NCBI RefSeq assembly: GCF_000367525.1
Contig: NZ_HF570956.1
Location: 3,004,074-3,047,180, forward strand
Direction of reading: 5' to 3'
Origin: Phycicoccus elongatus Lp2
GTDB lineage: Bacteria > Actinomycetota > Actinomycetes > Actinomycetales > Dermatophilaceae
Length of the DNA stretch: 43,107 nt
Part shown: one piece after another, positions 36,064 to 43,107 of the stretch
Layout: every line of letters begins with the position of its first letter
Position numbering within the stretch: the stretch's first letter is position 1
Notes under the pieces: model-generated
What the model was told of the DNA's origin: nothing
The model's input: the letters and a program-made list of their open reading frames with translations, nothing else
Database searches by the model: none
Translations under genes and position numbers: made by a program

Positions 36064-36918
36064 GTGCTCCGCACACGCCCCGCCGTCAGGCCTCTGACGC
36101 CCGCCGACCGCGATGCCGCGCTGGCCCTCTGCGGCCGTGATCCGGCACGTCACCTCTTCGTCGCCGCCCGGATCGAGGAGTCGGCGCGCACTGGCTCGCT
36201 CTCGTCCGTGCTGGGCCATCGGGTGGACGGTGAACTCGATGCGATCTGTTGGGCCAATGCCAACATCGTTCCGGTCGAGACCGATGACTCGGCGCGAGCG
36301 GCGCTCGCCGAGAGGATGCGGAGTTGGCGTCCGAGTACCGCGTCGGTGCTGGGCCCACGGGAGGAGGTGCTCGACCTCTGGGACCGACTGGCGCGGCACT
36401 GGGGGCCACCGCGCGCCATTCGGGCCGACCAACCGTTGATGACCACAAGGACCAGGCCCTCGGCACGGGGTCTGGAGATCGACCATCGGGTTCGGCCGGC
36501 CTGGGATTCCGAAGTCGATGCCGTGCTTCCGGCCGCGACGCACATGTTCACCCATGAGATCGGCTATCCGCCCTATGTCGGGTCGTCGCGGGCCTACCGT
36601 GCGGCCGTGGCTGGACTGATCGCCCGCCGGCACACCTTCGTGCTCGTCGAGCAGGGGGAGGTGGTGTTCAAGACCGACATCGGGTCGCTCGCCCTCGGGT
36701 GTGCCCAGTTGCAGGGGGTGTGGCTCACCCCGAGGTTGCGGGGCCTGGGGCTCTCCGGGCCGCTGCTCGCGGCGGTTGTCGACCAGGTGCTCGACGGGCG
36801 GGTGGGTCCGGTGACCGAAGTCAGCCTCTACGTCAACGATTTCAACGTGGCGGCACTCGCCCTCTACGAGCGGATCGGTTTCACCACGGTGGGGACTTTC
36901 GCCACAGTCCTCCTCTAG
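36064..36918 (+). CDS. DUF4081-type GNAT acetyltransferase
   Basis: A 284-residue two-part protein. The first about 130 residues resemble DUF4081, and the rest is a GNAT fold with LQGVWLTPRLRGLGLSGPLLAAV as the acetyl-CoA loop and VSLYVNDFNVAALALYERIGF at the end. The gene directly follows ispG in many actinobacteria, including mycobacteria. The acceptor is unknown. The GTG start follows a -10 by 6 bases. Confidence 0.88.
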   Translation: MLRTRPAVRPLTPADRDAALALCGRDPARHLFVAARIEESARTGSLSSVLGHRVDGELDAICWANANIVPVETDDSARAALAERMRSWRPSTASVLGPREEVLDLWDRLARHWGPPRAIRADQPLMTTRTRPSARGLEIDHRVRPAWDSEVDAVLPAATHMFTHEIGYPPYVGSSRAYRAAVAGLIARRHTFVLVEQGEVVFKTDIGSLALGCAQLQGVWLTPRLRGLGLSGPLLAAVVDQVLDGRVGPVTEVSLYVNDFNVAALALYERIGFTTVGTFATVLL

Positions 36919-36921
36919 AAG

Positions 36922-36938
36922 TTACCGGCTGGTAATAT
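36922..36938 (+). promoter_or_regulatory. Promoter and possible operator of second GNAT gene
   Basis: TAATAT (36933-36938) lies 6 bases before the ATG at 36945 and is the strongest -10 in the window. An inverted repeat TTACC-N4-GGTAA (36922-36935) overlaps it, a plausible repressor site. Confidence 0.55.
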
Positions 36939-36944
36939 CGGAGC

Positions 36945-37820
36945 ATGGTCAACCTTGTGTGGAGTGAACTCTCGCCGGACGACCTTGACGGGATCCGGGA
37001 GTTGGCCCGCGTCTGCCTGGCCGCGGACGGCGGGCTTCCGACCATGGCCGCGGACCCGAGCGTCCGGCGGTTCTATGACCACACGAACGGACTGGTCGGT
37101 CGCGACGCGACCGGGGACATCGTGGCCGTCGGTGCACTGGTTCGCGATCACGGCACGCACCTGACGGTGACCGGATTGGTCGATCCGTCCATTCGCGGCG
37201 CCGGGGTGGGAGAAGAGTTGCTCGCCTGGGGGCGAGCCCGCAATCCGCTGGTGCCCTTGCATTTGACGGTCGAGAACGACAGCGAGGCCTCGCGCGAGTT
37301 CGCCCACCGGACCGGACTCGTGCGGGTGTTCGCGGAGGACATCATGCGCCATGACCTGGGCGACATCCCGGTCGTGCCGCGCGACCCGGCCCTGATCGCC
37401 GTCCCTTGGGGCACGGACACACGGGCGGCCTTCCATCATGTCTGGCGGCAGTCCTTCGGCGAGCGGCCTGGTTTCACGGACCGCGACCTGGATGCGTGGG
37501 TCGCTTTCGTCGAGTCCGACCCGGAGTTTCTCCCTGCTGACTCCCGCCTCCTGCTCGACGGGGGTGACGCCGTGGCTTTCGTGACGGTTTCCCGAGACTG
37601 GATCGAGCAGTTGGGTGTCGTGCCGAGTCGCCGGGGCCATGGCCTGGGCGGCCATCTGATGGCCCGGTCCTTGACGGCCCTGCGCAAACTGGGGCGGCAG
37701 GAGGTGTGGTTGGCCGTCGCCGAGGAGAATGCCGACGCTCACCGGCTCTACGGCTCGCTGGGATTCGTGGATGTCGGCGTCCGGGCGCGCTATGTCGACG
37801 CGACGGTGGCGGCCGACTGA
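36945..37820 (+). CDS. Tandem-GNAT acetyltransferase
   Basis: A 291-residue protein with two GNAT halves, a layout shared with mycothiol synthase MshD. The first half has GLVDPSIRGAGVGEELLAW, the second LGVVPSRRGHGLGGHLMARSL and VAEENADAHRLYGSLGFVDVG. Without functional residues that separate MshD from relatives I leave it unnamed. ATG 36945 is set by the promoter spacing. It is convergent with the sugar transporter operon, with a terminator between. Confidence 0.82.
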   Translation: MVNLVWSELSPDDLDGIRELARVCLAADGGLPTMAADPSVRRFYDHTNGLVGRDATGDIVAVGALVRDHGTHLTVTGLVDPSIRGAGVGEELLAWGRARNPLVPLHLTVENDSEASREFAHRTGLVRVFAEDIMRHDLGDIPVVPRDPALIAVPWGTDTRAAFHHVWRQSFGERPGFTDRDLDAWVAFVESDPEFLPADSRLLLDGGDAVAFVTVSRDWIEQLGVVPSRRGHGLGGHLMARSLTALRKLGRQEVWLAVAEENADAHRLYGSLGFVDVGVRARYVDATVAAD

Positions 37821-37880
37821 TCGAGCGGCCCGGGTGGGGACAACCGCGGCAACTGGAAACAACGCCGGCAAGGGAAAGCG

Positions 37881-37913
37881 ATTGGCCCCGGAGCCGAAGA
37901 CTCCGGGGCCAAT
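37881..37913. terminator. Bidirectional terminator hairpin
   Basis: A perfect 13-bp stem, ATTGGCCCCGGAG (37881-37893) with 37901-37913, closes a 7-base loop. It stands between convergent genes and can end transcripts of both. It is not built from the CGGCATAC motif. Confidence 0.85.
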
Positions 37914-37937
37914 CTGTCGTGCAGGTGACGTGTCAGC

Positions 37938-39053
37938 TCACTTGGTGAGCGGCGACAGCGTCGGGTCGTTGGCGTAGGCCTCGGCCGCGTTCGCCTTGGT
38001 CACGATGACCGGGGCGAGCAGGTTGGCCGGAACGACCTTGACACCGTTGTTGTACGACTTCTCGTCGTTGACGTTCGGCTTCTCGCCCTTCTGGAGCGCC
38101 TCGACCATCTTGATGGTGTCGGCAACCAGGGTGCGGGTGTCCTTGTTGATCGTGGAGTACTGTTCACCGGCCATGATCGACTTGACCGACTCGACCTCGG
38201 AGTCCTGACCGGTGACGACGGGGATCGGCTTGCCGGCGGCCTTCACCGAGGTGATGATCGCGCGGGCCAACGTGTCGTTGGGGGAGAGAACGCCGTCGAG
38301 GGCGGTGTCGCCGGGGTAGGACGCGGCGAGCAGGGTGTCCATGCGCTTCTGCGCGTTCTCGGCCTTCCAGCCCTGGGTGACCGCTTGGTTGAAGTCGGTC
38401 TGGCCGGAGACGACCTTGAGCGTGCCATCGGCGATCTTCGGCTTGAGGACGTCCATGGCGCCGTCGAAGAAGACCTTGGCGTTGTTGTCGTCCGGGGAAC
38501 CGGCGAAGAGCTCGATGTTGTAGGGGCCGTTCGGCTTCTTGGCCATCATGCCGTCGAGGAGGGCCTGGCCCTGGAGCTGACCGACCTTGAAGTTGTCGTA
38601 GGCGATGTAGTAGTCGACGTCCGCCGTGTTGGTGAGGAGGCGGTCGTAGGCGATGATCGTCGCGCCGGACTCCTTGGCGGCCTTGAGCTGGGTGCCCAGC
38701 TGCGAGCCGTCGATGGCGCCGACAACGATGACCTTGGCGCCCTTGGTGACCATGGCCTGGATCTGGTTCTGCTGCTCCGAGACGCCGCCGTTGGCGAACT
38801 GCACGTCGCCCTTGAAGCCGGCCGAGGTCAGGCCGTCGTTGAAGAGTTTCTCCGCGAGGACCCAGTTCTCCGAGGTCTTCTGGGGGAGCGAGATACCGAT
38901 GACGGCGTCCTTGGCGAAGCCGCTGGCGGCGGCCGAGCCCGAGCCAGAGCCCGAGGTGCTGTCCCCGGTTGAACCGCTGTCGCTACGACCGCAGCCCGTG
39001 AGCGCCAGACCCGCGACCGCCGTGACGGCGAGGACCTTGGTCAGTGCACGCAT
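37938..39053 (-). CDS. Sugar ABC transporter substrate-binding lipoprotein (ChvE-like)
   Basis: A 371-residue lipoprotein with lipobox LTGC (Cys21) and a Gly/Ser-rich linker. The type I binding fold is of the ChvE/XylF type: VIGISLPQKTSENWVLAEKLF, VVGAIDGSQLGTQL, IAYDRLL, GSPDDNNAKVFFDGAM and VVTGQDSEVESVKSI. ChvE-type proteins bind arabinose, glucose, galactose or xylose. The ATG has AAGGAAAG upstream. It is the third gene after the ROK regulator, behind ATPase and permease genes of the same system. Confidence 0.93.
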   Translation of the reverse strand: MRALTKVLAVTAVAGLALTGCGRSDSGSTGDSTSGSGSGSAAASGFAKDAVIGISLPQKTSENWVLAEKLFNDGLTSAGFKGDVQFANGGVSEQQNQIQAMVTKGAKVIVVGAIDGSQLGTQLKAAKESGATIIAYDRLLTNTADVDYYIAYDNFKVGQLQGQALLDGMMAKKPNGPYNIELFAGSPDDNNAKVFFDGAMDVLKPKIADGTLKVVSGQTDFNQAVTQGWKAENAQKRMDTLLAASYPGDTALDGVLSPNDTLARAIITSVKAAGKPIPVVTGQDSEVESVKSIMAGEQYSTINKDTRTLVADTIKMVEALQKGEKPNVNDEKSYNNGVKVVPANLLAPVIVTKANAAEAYANDPTLSPLTK

Positions 39054-39117
39054 GCTTTCCTTCTCTCTTTCCTGTGCCGTGCCGGGGTCCCGGTACGGGC
39101 GTTGGTGGGGGAGGGAC

Positions 39118-40401
39118 TCAGCCCTCGGTGCGGGTGGTCTCGGACAGCGACGACGTCGCATCCGCGGCCGGGTTGTTGGTGGCAGCCGGCGCGGCGGAGT
39201 CCGAGCCCTTGCGATTGCGCATCAGCAGGCCGGTGATCGACGGCTTGCCCTGGCTCTTGTTGTAGACGTCGAAGAGGACGGCGGCGAGCAGGACCAAGCC
39301 CTTGATGACCGACGTCGCGTCGGCGCCCACGCCGAGGATCTGCAGGCCGTTGTTGAGGACGGCCATGACCAGACCACCCACGATCGACCCGATGACCGTG
39401 CCCACGCCACCGGTGACGGCCGCGCCACCGATGAAGACGGCGGCGATCGCGTCGAGCTCCCAGCCGACACCGTCGAAGGGGCCGGAGGCGGTGGACCGCG
39501 CAACGAACATCATGCCGGCAAGGGCCGAGAGAACCGCCATGTTGCACATGACGAAGAAGTTGATCTTCTTGCTCTTCACACCCGAAAGCTCCGCGGCGTG
39601 GCGGTTGCCGCCGACGGCGTAGATGTGGCGGCCGAGGACGGTCTTGCTCGAGATGAAGCCGTAGATGAGGACGAGCGCGACGAGGATCAGGCCCGAGACG
39701 GGGAAGCCCTTTCGACCCGAGGCGATGAGCAGCATCGTGCCCATGATGACCAGGCAGATGAGGGCCAGCCGGGTCCACATGACCCAGGCCTCCTCGACCT
39801 CGGCGTTGATCTTGACCAGTCGCGCCCGGCTGCGGATCGCGCCGAACACGATGGCGGCACACCCCAGGATGCCGAGCAGGATGGTCAGGTTGTTGTAGCC
39901 GGTGTTGGGGCCGACCTCGGGGAGGGAGCCGGCGCCGATGACCTGGAAGGCCTCGGGCACGGGCACGGTGAGGGACTTGCCGACCCACTGGTTGGCTCCC
40001 CGGAAGATGAGCATTCCGGCGAGGGTGACGATGAAGGCCGGGATGCCGAGGTAGGAGACCCAGAAACCCTGCCAGGCGCCGACGAGGCCGCCGATGACCA
40101 GGCCGAGCAGGATGCCGAGCCACCAGGGGATGCCCCAGTCGCGGATCCCCATGGCGACGACGATGCCGACGAAGGCGGCGATCGACCCGACGGAGAGGTC
40201 GATGTGGCCGGCGATGATGACGAGCACCATGCCGATGGCCAGCACCAGGATGTAGGCGTTGCCCTGGATGATGTTGTTGACGTTGTTCGGGTCCAGGGTC
40301 AGACCGGTCTTGATCTGGAAGAACACGATGAGCGCGATGAGCGCGAAGATCATGCCGAGCTGGCGGGTGTCGCCGCCGAAGATCTTCTTGATGGCAGTCA
40401 T
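39118..40401 (-). CDS. Sugar ABC transporter permease (MmsB/GguB-like)
   Basis: A 427-residue membrane protein of the ribose/xylose permease family (BPD_transp_2). It has about 10 membrane segments, with AGHIDLSVGSIAAFVGIVVA, GIPAFIVTLAGMLIFRG, YAVGGNRHAAELSGV and FIGGAAVTGGVGTVIGSIVGGLVMAVLNNG as family landmarks. The ends are polar; the Ala/Ser/Thr-rich C-terminal tail is cytoplasmic. It lies 20 bases downstream of the ATPase gene in the operon. Confidence 0.93.
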   Translation of the reverse strand: MTAIKKIFGGDTRQLGMIFALIALIVFFQIKTGLTLDPNNVNNIIQGNAYILVLAIGMVLVIIAGHIDLSVGSIAAFVGIVVAMGIRDWGIPWWLGILLGLVIGGLVGAWQGFWVSYLGIPAFIVTLAGMLIFRGANQWVGKSLTVPVPEAFQVIGAGSLPEVGPNTGYNNLTILLGILGCAAIVFGAIRSRARLVKINAEVEEAWVMWTRLALICLVIMGTMLLIASGRKGFPVSGLILVALVLIYGFISSKTVLGRHIYAVGGNRHAAELSGVKSKKINFFVMCNMAVLSALAGMMFVARSTASGPFDGVGWELDAIAAVFIGGAAVTGGVGTVIGSIVGGLVMAVLNNGLQILGVGADATSVIKGLVLLAAVLFDVYNKSQGKPSITGLLMRNRKGSDSAAPAATNNPAADATSSLSETTRTEG

Positions 40402-40420
40402 GTCAGGTCCTTCGTCGTGG

Positions 40421-42040
<1,620 letters not shown>

Positions 42041-42077
42041 CGGCGTACCTCCCCGTCGAGGAATTGTTGCGGGGGTG

Positions 42078-42106
42078 AACTTATTCCGAAGTCCGCGTGT
42101 GCGCAA
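42078..42106 (-). promoter_or_regulatory. Promoter of sugar ABC operon
   Basis: On the minus strand TTGCGC (42106-42101) and TAAGTT (42083-42078) are separated by exactly 17 bases. This is the best -35/-10 pair in the window. Unlike most genes here it has a real leader (about 30 bases) with a ribosome binding site. The upstream ROK protein is the likely regulator. Confidence 0.65.
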
Positions 42107-42139
42107 GACGAACACGCTCCGTCTCGCGCTACGGAATGG

Positions 42140-43107
42140 TCACGATCTCTCCGTCCAGCTGCTGGGCGCCGCGGCGACCGCCTCAAGCACGCTCAGGGCC
42201 GCGCCCCGCAGGCTCGCCAGCTCCGTCACCAGGGCGCGCTCGACCCGGACCGGGGCCCAGCGGGCCGCCATCACGCGCCGGTCGACCTCGCGCTGCACGG
42301 TGGGCGCCACCCAGGCGAAGAGGTCGGCATACATGCTGCCCAGGACCACGACCTCGACGTCGACGATGTTGACCATCGTCGCCGCGCCCAGGCCGATGGC
42401 GCGGGCCGCGACGTCGACTGCGGTCACAGCCTTGGTATGGCGCTCCCGCGCGGGCTCGTCGGCGCCCTCCGGCACCTCGCCCAATGCCTCCAGCAGCGAC
42501 TCGATGCGAGCCGTGGGGGCCAGGCCGGCCTGGGTCATCACGATGTGGCGCCCGGCGTACTGCTCGAGGCAGCCGTTGGCGCCGCACGCGCAGTCCGGGC
42601 CGAGCGGGTCCATGGGGGAGTGGCCGATCTCGCCGACCCAACCGTGGACGCCGCCGGCCAGGAACCCATGACGGATGACCGCGCCCCCGAGCCCGACATT
42701 GCCCGCGACATAGACGAAGTCCTCGTCGGCGACCGCGTGCTCCGCGGCGCGGGCGCGGGCCTGGCACTCGGCACGGGCGGCGAGGTCGGCGTCATTGCCG
42801 ACCGACCAGGAGAGGTCGACCAGGCCGCTCCCGGTCCGCACCAGGTCGAGCGCGGGCACCTCCTGCCAGCCCAGGTTGGGGGCGAAGCGGGTCATCCCGG
42901 AGGCGTCGACGATGCCGGGCAGGGCCAGGCAGGCGCCTGCCGGCGTCATACCGCTGCCGGTCACCTCGCCCACCACCTCACGCACCATGGCGGAGAGCCG
43001 GGCGAGGGTGCGCTGCGGGTCGCTGCCGCGCAGGTCGCGCTCCACGACGCGCTGGTTGACCGCCCGTCCGCTGAGGTCGATGGCGGTCACCCCGAGCCGG
43101 TCGACCG
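42140..43107 (-). CDS. ROK-family transcriptional regulator (partial)
   Basis: The C-terminal part of a ROK (repressor, ORF, kinase) protein. At least 322 residues are seen, and the frame stays open to the window edge, so the true start and N-terminal helix-turn-helix lie outside. The zinc-binding ROK signature is DCACGANGCLEQYAG with GEIGH before it, and LGVTAIDLSGR marks the start of the sugar-kinase-like domain. Located just upstream of and parallel to the sugar ABC operon, it likely controls it in response to a sugar ligand. One CGGCATAC motif lies at 42325-42332. Confidence 0.88.
   Translation of the reverse strand, partial: VDRLGVTAIDLSGRAVNQRVVERDLRGSDPQRTLARLSAMVREVVGEVTGSGMTPAGACLALPGIVDASGMTRFAPNLGWQEVPALDLVRTGSGLVDLSWSVGNDADLAARAECQARARAAEHAVADEDFVYVAGNVGLGGAVIRHGFLAGGVHGWVGEIGHSPMDPLGPDCACGANGCLEQYAGRHIVMTQAGLAPTARIESLLEALGEVPEGADEPARERHTKAVTAVDVAARAIGLGAATMVNIVDVEVVVLGSMYADLFAWVAPTVQREVDRRVMAARWAPVRVERALVTELASLRGAALSVLEAVAAAPSSWTERS

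Overview
The window is about 70% G+C and comes from an actinobacterium. Gene order and gene content (DUF2469, YraN, the rpsP-to-dprA block, rpsB-tsf-pyrH-frr-cdsA-rlmN, dxr-rseP-ispG followed by a DUF4081-type acetyltransferase) fit the Micrococcales. A member of the Intrasporangiaceae or a close relative is my best guess from general resemblance; no search was run.

Layout. 1-1697: an IS1380-family insertion sequence whose left end sits on the window edge. 1827-3398: a zinc-ribbon SDR-like protein. 3706-14902: the conserved translation and DNA-processing block rpsP, khpA, a methyltransferase, rimM, trmD (fused to an acetyltransferase domain), an opposing FetB-like permease, rplS, two signal peptidase genes (the first lacking both catalytic residues), rnhB, DUF2469, yraN, comM, dprA and xerC. 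14928-22197: an M23 peptidase, then an accessory stretch (aminotransferase, S66 peptidase, MFS transporter, zinc ribbon-membrane-binding domain protein, amidase). 22434-28395: rpsB, tsf, opposing Nudix gene, pyrH, frr, cdsA, rlmN. 28415-32138: a second accessory stretch (copper monooxygenase-like lipoprotein, LOG protein, broken DnaB-like helicase gene, barnase/barstar pair). 32162-37820: dxr, rseP, ispG and two acetyltransferases. 37938-43107: a sugar ABC transporter operon behind a ROK regulator gene that runs off the right edge.

How it works together. The core genes make and modify the translation machinery (S16, L19, S2, EF-Ts, RimM, TrmD, RlmN, Frr), start isoprenoid synthesis (Dxr, IspG), make UMP and CDP-diacylglycerol (PyrH, CdsA), and process membrane or exported proteins (LepB, RseP). 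Many genes look leaderless: a TANNNT-like -10 hexamer lies exactly 6 (sometimes 7) bases before the start codon, which I used to choose starts.

Most interesting signals. (1) The 8-mer CGGCATAC and its complement recur about 31 times, with no strand preference and strong intergenic enrichment. Three times it forms the arms of an inverted repeat, twice in terminator-like hairpins. This resembles the genomic pattern of DNA-uptake sequences. (2) The yraN-comM-dprA operon and the M23 peptidase gene share a promoter architecture: two TCCACA boxes 30 bp apart, with the last box ending exactly 53 bases before the start codon. Together these suggest, as a hypothesis, an undescribed DNA-uptake or competence-like system in this lineage.
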